Of a stretch of 64,000 bases of DNA, positions 30,054 through 38,433 are shown in pieces. The notes under the pieces are model-generated. The model was not told where the DNA came from and did not search any database. It saw nothing but the letters and a program-made list of their open reading frames with translations. The stretch is taken from assembly GCA_020072565.1 (NCBI GenBank), contig JAIQGI010000012.1:62001-126000 (forward strand). The letters run 5' to 3'. The number at the start of each line of letters is the position of its first letter. The stretch's first letter is position 1. The position numbers and the translations under genes were made by a program. The stretch is from Terriglobia bacterium. Its GTDB lineage: Bacteria; Acidobacteriota; UBA6911.

Positions 30054-30917
30054 CTATCCTCCCGTATTTCTCAGGTCGTCTGAAATATACGGAATCACGG
30101 CGCGGAGCAGAGACACGAACTGTCCCTTGATGCGCTCCCCGGTCTCCAGGACTTCTTCATGAGTGATCAACTGATTCGTGATTCCGGCCGCCATGTTGGT
30201 AACGCACGAGATCGCAAGAACCTTGATGTTCATATGGCGTGCCGCGATCACTTCGGCCACCGTGGACATGCCGACCACATCCGCGCCAATGGTGCGCAAA
30301 TATCTGATCTCGGCCGGAGTCTCATAGCTGGGACCGGTCAGCGCGGCATACACGCCCTGGAACATGTCCAGATTGAGGCGCCTGCCTTCACGGAGCGCAA
30401 TCTCCCGGTAATCCTTGCAGTAGGCGGTAGTCATGTCCACGAAGCGCACGCCCAGGCGCTCATCATTGGGGCCGATCAGCGGATTCGCCCCTTGCATATT
30501 GATGTGGTCCTGCAACACAACCAGACAGCCTGGCTTCAGCTCGCGAGAGACCCCGCCGGCGGCGTTGGTCAGGACGGCCGCCCGAACCCCCATGCGCCCG
30601 AACACGCGCATCGGGAAAACGACTTCTTTCGCCGAGTGGCCCTCGTAGAGATGCACGCGGCCCTGCATGACGGCGATCGGCACGTCGCCGACGTTTCCGA
30701 TCACAAGCCGTCCGGTATGGCCCGCAGCGCTGGGCCGGGGGTAGTGGGGAATATCCCGGAATGGGATGGACACCGCCTCCTTCATGCCATCGGCGAACGC
30801 GCCCAGCCCGGAGCCCAGGACCAGGGCGATCTCGGGCCGCAGCTCGGTTTTGGAGAGCACAAACTGTGCCGCCCGCTCCGCACCGGCAAACTCGGAGTTT
30901 GTTCCGCCCTTGCCCAT
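30054..30917 (-). CDS. punA: Purine nucleoside phosphorylase (trimeric type)
   Basis: 287 residues. Splits inosine, guanosine and deoxy forms with phosphate into base plus pentose-1-phosphate. The ATG at 30917 follows GGAGG with a 5-base gap; an ATG four codons earlier is poorly placed. Signature segments: VLGSGLGAFAD (phosphate loop), QGRVHLYEGHS, TNAAGGV, LTGPSYETPAEIR and NMAAGI. The length and motifs fit the PNP-I group acting on 6-oxopurines. It lies 114 bases after nupC. The products link directly to the purine-base and deoxyribose-phosphate genes further on. Confidence 0.95.
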   Translation of the reverse strand: MGKGGTNSEFAGAERAAQFVLSKTELRPEIALVLGSGLGAFADGMKEAVSIPFRDIPHYPRPSAAGHTGRLVIGNVGDVPIAVMQGRVHLYEGHSAKEVVFPMRVFGRMGVRAAVLTNAAGGVSRELKPGCLVVLQDHINMQGANPLIGPNDERLGVRFVDMTTAYCKDYREIALREGRRLNLDMFQGVYAALTGPSYETPAEIRYLRTIGADVVGMSTVAEVIAARHMNIKVLAISCVTNMAAGITNQLITHEEVLETGERIKGQFVSLLRAVIPYISDDLRNTGG

Positions 30918-31031
30918 CAAAACCTCCATCGCCTCTCGGGAATGCTGCAGTGTGATGCCGCCGCCGGCATGACGACAGGGCGCCGGACGGCCTGTGCACT
31001 CCGAAGACTTCGGCGCAAATTCCCCTGATCT

Positions 31032-32300
31032 CTACGTCATCAGGATTCCCACGATCGAAGCCGACATCAGGTTGGCCATAGTTCCGGCCAGCATGGCGCG
31101 AAATCCAAGGCGTGCCAGTTGGTCGCGCTTATTGGGCGCCAGCGCTCCGATGCCGCCGATTTGAATCCCGATGGAACTGAAGTTAGCAAATCCGCACAGC
31201 GCGAATGTTGCAATCGTAAACGAGCGCGGGTCGAGGATGGTCTTCATCGGCCCGAGCTGGGAGAACGCCACGAGCTCGTTGATCACCATGCGCGTGCCCA
31301 GCAGGTTGCCGACATTGACGCAGTCCTTCCACGGCACGCCGATTACGAAGGCCACGGGCGCGAACAGGTGGCCGAAGATGGATTGCAGCGACACCGGGAA
31401 CCAGGAGATACCGACCTTGGCGAGGCCGCTGTGAACACCGCCGAGAATGCCGTTCGTCAGTGCGATCAGCGCGAGAAACGAGACCAGCATGGCGCCCACG
31501 TTTAACGCCAGATGCAGGCCGTCGGTCGTGCCGCGCGAAATAGCTCCCAGCGTATTGGTATCCCTGGGCATCTCAACCGAGTCGACGTCCACCCCGGTCG
31601 CAGCGGCGGCCCCGGGAGCGCTCTTGGCCGCGGTCAGCGGGGTCTCGGTCTCCGGGACGAACATTTTGGCCAGCAGGATCGTGCCGGGCGCGGTCATGAT
31701 GACGGCCGCAAGGAGGTGCTTGGCCTCGATACCATAGAGAATGTAGGCGCCCATGATGCCTCCGGAAACATGCGCCATGCCCGCCGTCATGATGGTCATC
31801 AACTCGGATTTCGTGCAGCTGGGCAGGAACGGACGAATCGAAAGCGGAGCCTCCGTCTGACCCATGAAGATGCTGGCGGCCACGTTGAGCGATTCGGCGC
31901 CACTGGCGCCCATCAGCCGCATCACCTTGGCGAATTGCCGGATCACGAATTGCATGATGCCGAAATGGTAGAGAACGGCAAAGAACGCGGAGATGAAGAT
32001 GATCGTCGTCAGCACCTGAAAGGCGAAAACCATGCCGAATTTGCCGCCATTCTTGCCCAGTTCGCCGAATACAAACTCAGAACCGGCAAACGAGTAAGCC
32101 AGGAGTCTGTTGACGGCTTCACCGGCCATCTGGATCGCACCTCGGCCCGCTTCCAACCTGAGCACCAGCAGGGCAAAGGCGAATTGCAGGCCGAGTCCCC
32201 AAAGGACAGTCTTGACCCGGATGGCGCGCCGGTTGGTCGAGAAGGCATACGCGAGGCTCATCATCGTCAGGAGACCGACAAATCCCATAAGTCGGGCCAT
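31032..32300 (-). CDS. nupC: Concentrative nucleoside transporter (NupC/CNT family)
   Basis: 422 residues, inner-membrane Na+- or H+-driven nucleoside importer. An AGGGGGAAAAACG site precedes the ATG. Motifs: the gate segment SIFMGQTEAPLSIRPFL, MTIMTAGMAHVSGGIMGAY, the nucleoside-site text GTRMVINELVAF, and FALCGFANFSSIGIQIGGIGAL near the end, all conserved in CNT proteins. It has about eight to ten membrane segments and the usual bacterial length. Placed between deoA and punA, so import and phosphorolysis genes are adjacent. Specificity (purine versus pyrimidine) cannot be read out. Confidence 0.94.
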   Translation of the reverse strand: MARLMGFVGLLTMMSLAYAFSTNRRAIRVKTVLWGLGLQFAFALLVLRLEAGRGAIQMAGEAVNRLLAYSFAGSEFVFGELGKNGGKFGMVFAFQVLTTIIFISAFFAVLYHFGIMQFVIRQFAKVMRLMGASGAESLNVAASIFMGQTEAPLSIRPFLPSCTKSELMTIMTAGMAHVSGGIMGAYILYGIEAKHLLAAVIMTAPGTILLAKMFVPETETPLTAAKSAPGAAAATGVDVDSVEMPRDTNTLGAISRGTTDGLHLALNVGAMLVSFLALIALTNGILGGVHSGLAKVGISWFPVSLQSIFGHLFAPVAFVIGVPWKDCVNVGNLLGTRMVINELVAFSQLGPMKTILDPRSFTIATFALCGFANFSSIGIQIGGIGALAPNKRDQLARLGFRAMLAGTMANLMSASIVGILMT

Positions 32301-32363
32301 TCGTTTTTCCCCCTGTTCCGCGCCTGCCGTGAACCCAACGTGCGCAGCCGGGCCGGGTTGCGG

Positions 32364-33674
32364 TTATCCCCCGATAACCTGTCTCACGAGCGGCCGCGGC
32401 ACATGCCTTGCGTCTTGTGTCACACGATAGGCCTGCTCCACCAAGGCGCGGGCTTCGGGCAGCCGCGCATCGGAGTTGTAATGCACCGTGAGCAGCGGTT
32501 CGCCCGCCGCAACCACGTCTCCAACTTTTTTGTGAAGCACCATACCGACCGCAGGATCGATCAAATCCTCTTTCTTTTCGCGGCCGCCGCCCAGCACGAC
32601 GCCGGCAATACCCACCTGCTCGCAGGCGATTGCGGTAACCCGGCCGGCGCATGGACTGACCAGCTCCACCTTGTGCCGCGACTGCGGCAGTCGCTTGGGG
32701 TCGTCCAGCACCTCCGGATCGCCTCCTTGCAGCCTGATAATTTCGCGGAATTTTTCCAATCCCCGGCCGTTGGCGATTATTCCCCCGGCGAGGCGTTTGC
32801 CTTCATCCACGGTGACCGTCCGCTGACCCAGGTAGAGCATCCATCCGGCGAGCTCAAGGCACAGGGCGCGCAAATCGGCCGGACCGGAGCCGCGCAGAAC
32901 GTCGATGCACTCGGCGACTTCGAGCGCGTTCCCGACCGCCTGCCCCAGCGGCTGATCCATGTCCGTTATCAGCGCGACCGTCTTCTTGCCCATGCGCCGG
33001 CCGGTTTCGACCATCAGTTCGGCGAGCGCCGCGGCGTCCTCGGTTTTCTTCATGAATGCGCCGGAACCGGTCTTGACGTCCAGCACGAGGGCATCAATAC
33101 CTTCGGCCAGCTTCTTGCTCATGATCGAGGCGCAGATCAGATAAGGGCTGTCGACCGTGCCCGTCACGTCGCGCAACGCATACAGTTTTTTGTCGGCGGG
33201 AGCGATCTCCGGCGTCTGGCCTATCAGCACGCACCCGCATTTGCCCAGCACACGCTGGAAATCCGCCAGGGAGAGATTCACATTAAAGCCGGGGATGGAT
33301 TCGAGCTTGTCCAGCGTTCCGCCCGTGTGGCCCAGACCGCGCCCACTAATCATGGGCACAAGCAGCCCGGCCGCAGCAACCACCGGCGCGATGACGAGCG
33401 AGGTTTTGTCGCCCACCCCTCCAGTCGAGTGCTTGTCCACTTTGCAGCCCGGCAGCGATGAAAGATCCAGGATTCTGCCGGAGCACAGCATGACCTCCGT
33501 GAGAGCTGCCAATTCGGCACGACTCATCCCGCGGAGAACGACGGCCATCAACCATGCGGAAATCTGATAGTCGGGAATTTCATCGCGGGTGTAACCCGAA
33601 ACCAGGAAGTTGATCTCTTCTCGGGTCAGCTCGGCCCCGTCGCGCTTTTTCCGGATTATGTCTACAGGACGCAT
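32364..33674 (-). CDS. deoA: Thymidine / pyrimidine-nucleoside phosphorylase
   Basis: 436 residues from the ATG at 33674; the frame is open further upstream but conservation begins at MRPVDIIRKKRDG. It splits (deoxy)uridine or thymidine with phosphate. Phosphate motif KHSTGGVGDK at 81-90 and the family signature SGRGLGHTGGTLDKLESIPG at 110-129 are intact; the C-terminal domain has the biotinyl-like fold. The length lies between DeoA and Pdp, so both names are possible. Only a weak GGGA ribosome site is visible. It lies 49 bases after cdd and 63 before nupC. Confidence 0.92.
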   Translation of the reverse strand: MRPVDIIRKKRDGAELTREEINFLVSGYTRDEIPDYQISAWLMAVVLRGMSRAELAALTEVMLCSGRILDLSSLPGCKVDKHSTGGVGDKTSLVIAPVVAAAGLLVPMISGRGLGHTGGTLDKLESIPGFNVNLSLADFQRVLGKCGCVLIGQTPEIAPADKKLYALRDVTGTVDSPYLICASIMSKKLAEGIDALVLDVKTGSGAFMKKTEDAAALAELMVETGRRMGKKTVALITDMDQPLGQAVGNALEVAECIDVLRGSGPADLRALCLELAGWMLYLGQRTVTVDEGKRLAGGIIANGRGLEKFREIIRLQGGDPEVLDDPKRLPQSRHKVELVSPCAGRVTAIACEQVGIAGVVLGGGREKKEDLIDPAVGMVLHKKVGDVVAAGEPLLTVHYNSDARLPEARALVEQAYRVTQDARHVPRPLVRQVIGG

Positions 33675-33723
33675 TTTGAAAATCCCATAAGTCGGCACAG
33701 ACTCGCCGTACCGATGTCCCGGA

Positions 33724-34155
33724 TCAGAACACAAACCCGAAGGGCAGGAGTTCGGAGGCCCGAATCTCCTGCACTCCGTTCTGTCCCTGGAACAGCACGG
33801 TCGCGTCGGGTCCCATTTCAAATATCACCTGGCGGCACGCCCCACACGGCGCACATGGCCCCTCGGGTCGGCTCCAGACGGCGATGGCCCGGATGCGCAT
33901 CTTGCTGCCCTCGGCAGCCACCGCAGAGAAAATCGCGGTCCGCTCGGCGCAATTGGTCAGCCCATAGGAGGCGTTCTCGACATTGCATCCGGAAAAGATA
34001 GCCCCGTTTTCCGTAAGCAACGCGGCGCCGACTTTGAATTTGGAATAGGGAGCATAGGCGCGTGCCAAAGCTGCTTTTGCCGCGCTGAGAAGGACTTCCC
34101 GCTGCTCGGCCGAGAGTCGGGGATGTCGAGGATCGGCTGATTGGTTTCCGGCCAC
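33724..34155 (-). CDS. cdd: Cytidine deaminase
   Basis: 143 residues from a GTG at 34155, six bases after CAGGAG; a longer open frame exists but adds 41 residues not found in the family. Converts (deoxy)cytidine to (deoxy)uridine. Zinc site: Cys 69 and Glu 71 in NCAERTAIF (Glu is the proton shuttle) and PCGACRQ (Cys 104 and Cys 107); with GCNVENASYGL this is the homotetrameric three-Cys type. It is first in the minus-strand operon and feeds uridine and deoxyuridine to DeoA and Udk. Confidence 0.94.
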   Translation of the reverse strand: MAGNQSADPRHPRLSAEQREVLLSAAKAALARAYAPYSKFKVGAALLTENGAIFSGCNVENASYGLTNCAERTAIFSAVAAEGSKMRIRAIAVWSRPEGPCAPCGACRQVIFEMGPDATVLFQGQNGVQEIRASELLPFGFVF

Positions 34156-34351
34156 CGTAATCTCCTGGGTTAATACAGCGCAGGCTGAAATGCCGGCGCG
34201 TTCATCCTTCGCCGCATGCAGTTTGCCGCGGGGCAAAGAGGCATTAGAAGTGAGAAACCATGGCGCGTCAAGTGGCAAGTGGATTGAACTTCCTTAAACG
34301 AGGATCCCGGACACGTGTGATGAGGAGAGGCCGCTATTGCTCTCTTGTCCC

Positions 34352-35836
34352 CTACAGGTAGTTTCGCTCGGCGCGGCGGCGTGAGCGGTAGCGTTCGAAG
34401 GCCTTGCGCGCATCCTCTAATCCAAGCATCGACCTGAGTGTGCTTCCGCGAAAGGTGTGCCGCAGCATCCTGTGTCCGATTCGTGCCACAAAGAACGGGC
34501 TGTGAAGGAAGGAGGCCGGCATGTGGCGCAACTTCATCCAGCGCTCGGCGCGCCAGCGCATGAACTCGATCTCCTCGGCAGCTAAATGCTCACTGCGCAC
34601 GACCGCGGTAGTGCCGTCATATTCCTCCCATCGATCGCTGACGATCAGGCCGCGGGCCCGAAACTCGTTGCTCATGGGAGTCCGGGGGTAAGGAGTTGGA
34701 TGCTGGATGTAGGGCCAGTCGACATAGCGACGAGCAAAATCCAGGTTGGCCTCAATCGAGGCCCTGGTATCGTCCGGGTTGCCGACAATCAGGCCGCCCA
34801 CGACATAGAGGCCGTTCCGGTGCAGATGATCGATCGCCCGGCGGGCTGCGTTGCGGACGACGTGCCCATGAGCGCGTTCTTCATTCTTCGATCGCGCCCG
34901 CAAGAAACTCAGATCACTCTCCAGCACATTCTCGATCCCGAGGAACACGTAGCGGAAGCCCGCCCGGCGCATGAGCGGCGCCAGCGTGGCGCCGTGGTTG
35001 GCGAGGGCGGAAGTCATCGCCTGCACAATGTATTCGGCCCGGTTCAGACGGGCGTCGATGAGGGCGCGGCAAAAGGCCTCAAAGCGCGCCACATCGAGTG
35101 TAATGTTGTCGTCGACCAGGAAGATCGTGCGTGCACCGCGATCCAGCGCGTCGCGGATGTCTTCCAGCACCCGATCCATCCGGTACGTGTGGAAATTGCG
35201 GCCCCGCAGCGCGACGATCGAGCAGAAACTGCAGTCAAATGTGCAGCCGCGCGAGGTTTCGACGACGTCGACCGGGCGGCCCATCAGGGTATACCCATCG
35301 AGCACTCGTGCACCGCGATTCGGAAGACGGATCTCATCTCCGTTCAGGCGGCTGACGGGCCGGTCGGGATTTTGAGAAAACCTGTCACCGTCGCGATACC
35401 ATAGTCCCTCAATGTGCCCGTAACCGTTGCCCCGCTCCAGCGCCCGCACAAGTTCGCGGAAGGTGATCTCTCCTTCGCCGCGCACCAGAAAGTCCGCGGC
35501 GCCGGCGTAGGCTTCGGGCGCCAGGCTGGGATCGTAGCCGCCGGCGACAATGCGCGCCGCCGGCCGCAGCGAGCGCACCAGTTCGGCTATCCTCAACGCG
35601 CTTCGGCGCTGAAAGGTCATTACGGACAGCCCTACCAGGTCCGGCTCAAACTGGCGCACGAGCCGCTCGATGCTTGCGCGCACGCGACGCTGGACCAGGA
35701 TCAAGTCGGCGACGGCGACCCTGTGATGCGCGTCGATGTTTCCTGCCAGAGAGGTAAGGGAGGCAGTCGGCAGCCGCATCCCATGCGCAGGCATGTGTTC
35801 GAAGGAATCCGGCATGGAGAGCAGCAGAATATTCAT
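34352..35836 (-). CDS. Radical SAM protein with B12-binding-like N-terminus
   Basis: 494 residues. The N-terminal 150 residues have the Rossmann-like cobalamin-binding layout (MNILLLSMPDSFEHMP, VGLSVMTFQRRSALRIAELV, IVAGGYDPSLAPEAY, DFLVRGEGEITFREL) but no DxHxxG motif, so cobalamin would bind base-off without a protein His or not at all. The radical SAM cluster is CTFDCSFC in the form CxxxCxxC (Cys 198, 202, 205), followed by VDDNITLD and FLGIENV. This is the class B architecture used for methylations and rearrangements. The partner substrate is unknown. It sits 196 bases upstream of cdd on the same strand. Confidence 0.85.
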   Translation of the reverse strand: MNILLLSMPDSFEHMPAHGMRLPTASLTSLAGNIDAHHRVAVADLILVQRRVRASIERLVRQFEPDLVGLSVMTFQRRSALRIAELVRSLRPAARIVAGGYDPSLAPEAYAGAADFLVRGEGEITFRELVRALERGNGYGHIEGLWYRDGDRFSQNPDRPVSRLNGDEIRLPNRGARVLDGYTLMGRPVDVVETSRGCTFDCSFCSIVALRGRNFHTYRMDRVLEDIRDALDRGARTIFLVDDNITLDVARFEAFCRALIDARLNRAEYIVQAMTSALANHGATLAPLMRRAGFRYVFLGIENVLESDLSFLRARSKNEERAHGHVVRNAARRAIDHLHRNGLYVVGGLIVGNPDDTRASIEANLDFARRYVDWPYIQHPTPYPRTPMSNEFRARGLIVSDRWEEYDGTTAVVRSEHLAAEEIEFMRWRAERWMKLRHMPASFLHSPFFVARIGHRMLRHTFRGSTLRSMLGLEDARKAFERYRSRRRAERNYL

Positions 35837-35856
35837 GTGGTTCTTGCTGCGCCTGC

Positions 35857-36027
35857 TTACTTAATGGCCTTCTTCGCCTTTTCTATGGTCGCCCGAGAGA
35901 AGTAGGCGCAGACACCCTTCTTGGCATCGGGCTGGATGGCGGCCGCCTTCACCGCTTCCTTCAGCCGTTTCTCCGGCACGCCAAGCTCCACTGCCCAGTT
36001 TGCGACGGTCTTCATTTCCTCAGCCAT
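35857..36027 (-). CDS. Small basic protein, possible DNA-binding fold
   Basis: 56 residues from an ATG with AAAGGAGGGCCAG before it; earlier in-frame starts lack a site. The sequence is helical: VANWAVELGVPEKRLKEAVK, then KGVCAYFSRATIEKAKKAIK. The first part looks like a helix-turn-helix of the MerR/excisionase type (WAVELGVPEKRLKEAV) and the second like a short wing plus helix. There is no signal or membrane segment. I know no assigned function. It lies 20 bases upstream of the radical SAM gene on the same strand and may be co-transcribed with it. Confidence 0.6.
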   Translation of the reverse strand: MAEEMKTVANWAVELGVPEKRLKEAVKAAAIQPDAKKGVCAYFSRATIEKAKKAIK

Positions 36028-36173
36028 GATTCTGGCCCTCCTTTGATGAATCGACGGTTGCAGCATCATATCACGCTTGCAGATTCCACTGAATCTGCCG
36101 GACAATTATTTGGCGCGCGCCAGGAGTTTCTGCAGGATAGCTGAAATCAGGAGCGCGGGAAGGTTCCTTCAGA

Positions 36174-37013
36174 TTGGAGAAGACGACGGTGTCATACCCT
36201 GATCTTTCTTCCGAGGGAGGGAAACTCGGCATCATCGGGCTTCCCTTCGACGAAAACTCCTCTTTTCTGACGGGAGCAGCGGGAGCGCCCCCTTTGATAA
36301 GAGCAGCCCTCTTTTCGGAGGCTTCGAATCTCTGGAGCGAAAACGGGACCAACCTTGGTGATGTGTCGCTCATCAGGGATGCCGGTGATGTCGCGGCTGT
36401 TGCCGGCGTGGACCTGGTTTTCCTGATCGAAGAATCAGTGCGGGTGCTGCTCGACCGGAAGCTGCGGCCGATTGCGCTGGGTGGCGATCATGCGATTACC
36501 TACCCCGTGATCCGAGCAATTGCCCGGAGCTATGCCGGTCTGACCGTCCTGGACTTCGATGCTCACCCGGATCTGTATGACGAGTTTCAGGGCAGCCGCC
36601 GCTCTCACGCCTGCCCATTTGCAAGAATCATGGAGGAAGGGCTGGTGCGCCGTCTTGTGCAGGTTGGGATCCGTTCGATGAACGGGCACCAGCGTCGCCA
36701 GGCGGAAAAGTTTGGGGTTGAGGTGATCGAGATGAAGGATTGGCGCGACCTGCTGCTCGTGCTGGATTCACCCATGTACATCTCGTTCGACCTGGACGCC
36801 CTCGATCCCGCATTTGCCCCGGGCGTCTCCCACCGCGAGCCTGGGGGCCTTTCCGTGCGGCAGGCGCTGAGGGCGATTCAGACGCTGGACGCGGTTGTTG
36901 TCGGGGCGGATCTGGTCGAGTTCAATCCTCGAATGGATGCCATGAACACGACAGGAGTCGTCTGCGCGAAGCTCCTGAAGGAGATCGCGGCAAAAATGCT
37001 GGAAACCGCCTGA
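36174..37013 (+). CDS. Ureohydrolase (agmatinase/arginase/formiminoglutamase family)
   Basis: 279 residues from a TTG at 36174 with GGAAGG before it; a GTG at 36189 after GGAG is equally possible. Binuclear manganese site complete: GGDHAITYP (His about 106), DFDAHPDLYD (Asp 127 to Asp 133), and SFDLDALDPAFAP (Asp 206, Asp 208). The enzymes hydrolyse guanidino or formimino groups to release urea or formamide. The PGVSHREPGGLS segment is common in agmatinase-like members. It converges on ssnA across a 97-base gap; given the purine cluster, a formimino or guanidino intermediate is a possible substrate, but agmatine is not excluded. Confidence 0.88.
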   Translation: MEKTTVSYPDLSSEGGKLGIIGLPFDENSSFLTGAAGAPPLIRAALFSEASNLWSENGTNLGDVSLIRDAGDVAAVAGVDLVFLIEESVRVLLDRKLRPIALGGDHAITYPVIRAIARSYAGLTVLDFDAHPDLYDEFQGSRRSHACPFARIMEEGLVRRLVQVGIRSMNGHQRRQAEKFGVEVIEMKDWRDLLLVLDSPMYISFDLDALDPAFAPGVSHREPGGLSVRQALRAIQTLDAVVVGADLVEFNPRMDAMNTTGVVCAKLLKEIAAKMLETA

Positions 37014-37110
37014 CCGCTCAAAAGTGGATAGTCATGTTGACATGGTTTTGCTCCCGGTGGTGGTCACCACATGGGACGGCAAGCGCGTCACGGATTTGAA
37101 ACCATCACAG

Positions 37111-38433
37111 CTAGAACCGTTTCCAGAGCGCGGCGGACAGTTTTTGCGAATGCCCGGCGATGCTCTCTTCATCCAGGTGCAAGAGGCGCTTATTCTTCAT
37201 CAGAATTCTTCCGCCGACGATGGTGGTATCGACTATTGCCTGGGACAGCCCGAACACCAGATGAGCCGGGAAATTGTCTTCATTCATCCTCGTCGGGGGG
37301 AAGTAGTCGACGCAGATCAAATCTGCATTCCAGCCTTCCCTCAGTTGCCCTACCTTTTGGAAATAACGGTTGGAGATCTCCTGGTTGTTCCTGATCAGGA
37401 GGCCCACCGCCTCACCGAGCGCGGCACTGGGATCTTTTTGCGAGAGTCTCTGTGCCCAGATGGCGCTGCGCAGCTCCTCGCGCATGTTGCTGGTCATAGC
37501 GTCTGTTCCCAAACCGACCAGCACGCCCTTTCGCGTAGCCTTCAACAGATCCATCACGCCGACGGCATTATTCAGGTTGGATTGGGGATTATGGACGACG
37601 GCCGTCTGTGACTGGGCCAGCCGGTCCCATTCGTCATCATCCAGATGGACCGCATGGGCGCAGACGGTTCGTGGACCGAGGATGCCGTGATCCGATAAAC
37701 GCTGAACCACATTCTTGCCGTAGCTACTCCGGGTAATCGTTTGATCCGCGACATCCTCGGCACAGTGTATGTGAAAACCAGCCTGATACTTCCCGGCCAT
37801 TTCTGCGCACTTACGAAATGTTTTTTCCCCGAGGGTAAAGGAGGCATGCAATCCGAAAAGCGCCTTCAACTGGTTGTTGTTCACTTGCCGGCATTGCTCC
37901 ATAAAGCGGAGATTTTCCTCGATTGCTTCCCGGGCGATGTCCTCTCCATCCCGGTCGGAAACCTCGTAGCAAAGACATGCCCGCAACCCCAATTCCTGAA
38001 CCGCCTGGGCGATTCGGGTGAGGGATCCCTTTACGGCGTAAGGTGAGGCGTGATGATCGATGACCGTTGTGGTCCCATGGCGAATGGATTCCAGCCCCGC
38101 CACCAGCGCGCTGTAATAACAATCCTCGAGGGTAAGCCGTCGATCGAGGCGCCACCACAAATTGCGCAGTATTTCGGTAAAATTCCTCGCCGGTTCTGCC
38201 TTGGTCAGGCCTCGGGCGAAACTGGAATAAAAGTGGGTGTGGGCATTGACAAAGCCCGGCATGACTACCTTGCCATGAGCGTCGATGACCTGAGCCTTGA
38301 GATTCCTGGTGGACCTTTGCGGCACTATCTTCTTGATGAGGCCGCCTTCGATCAAAACCGCGTGGTTGGCGAGTACCCGGTTGGGATGCTCCAAAGTGAC
38401 GATGATGCCGTTTTTGATCAGCATTCTTTTCAT
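37111..38433 (-). CDS. ssnA: SsnA-type amidohydrolase
   Basis: 440 residues, putative aminohydrolase of the TRZ/ATZ deaminase branch. Metal ligands NAHTHFYS (His 65, His 67), GFHIHCAED, CAHAVHLDDDEW and the Asp in VGLGTDAMTSN are all present. The text and length match SsnA of the E. coli ygfK-ssnA-xdhD region, a member of the anaerobic purine degradation gene set. The exact substrate has not been settled; by context a cyclic or open-chain purine breakdown intermediate is likely. Its start overlaps the stop of the upstream molybdenum hydroxylase by ATGA, so the two are co-translated. Confidence 0.92.
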   Translation of the reverse strand: MKRMLIKNGIIVTLEHPNRVLANHAVLIEGGLIKKIVPQRSTRNLKAQVIDAHGKVVMPGFVNAHTHFYSSFARGLTKAEPARNFTEILRNLWWRLDRRLTLEDCYYSALVAGLESIRHGTTTVIDHHASPYAVKGSLTRIAQAVQELGLRACLCYEVSDRDGEDIAREAIEENLRFMEQCRQVNNNQLKALFGLHASFTLGEKTFRKCAEMAGKYQAGFHIHCAEDVADQTITRSSYGKNVVQRLSDHGILGPRTVCAHAVHLDDDEWDRLAQSQTAVVHNPQSNLNNAVGVMDLLKATRKGVLVGLGTDAMTSNMREELRSAIWAQRLSQKDPSAALGEAVGLLIRNNQEISNRYFQKVGQLREGWNADLICVDYFPPTRMNEDNFPAHLVFGLSQAIVDTTIVGGRILMKNKRLLHLDEESIAGHSQKLSAALWKRF

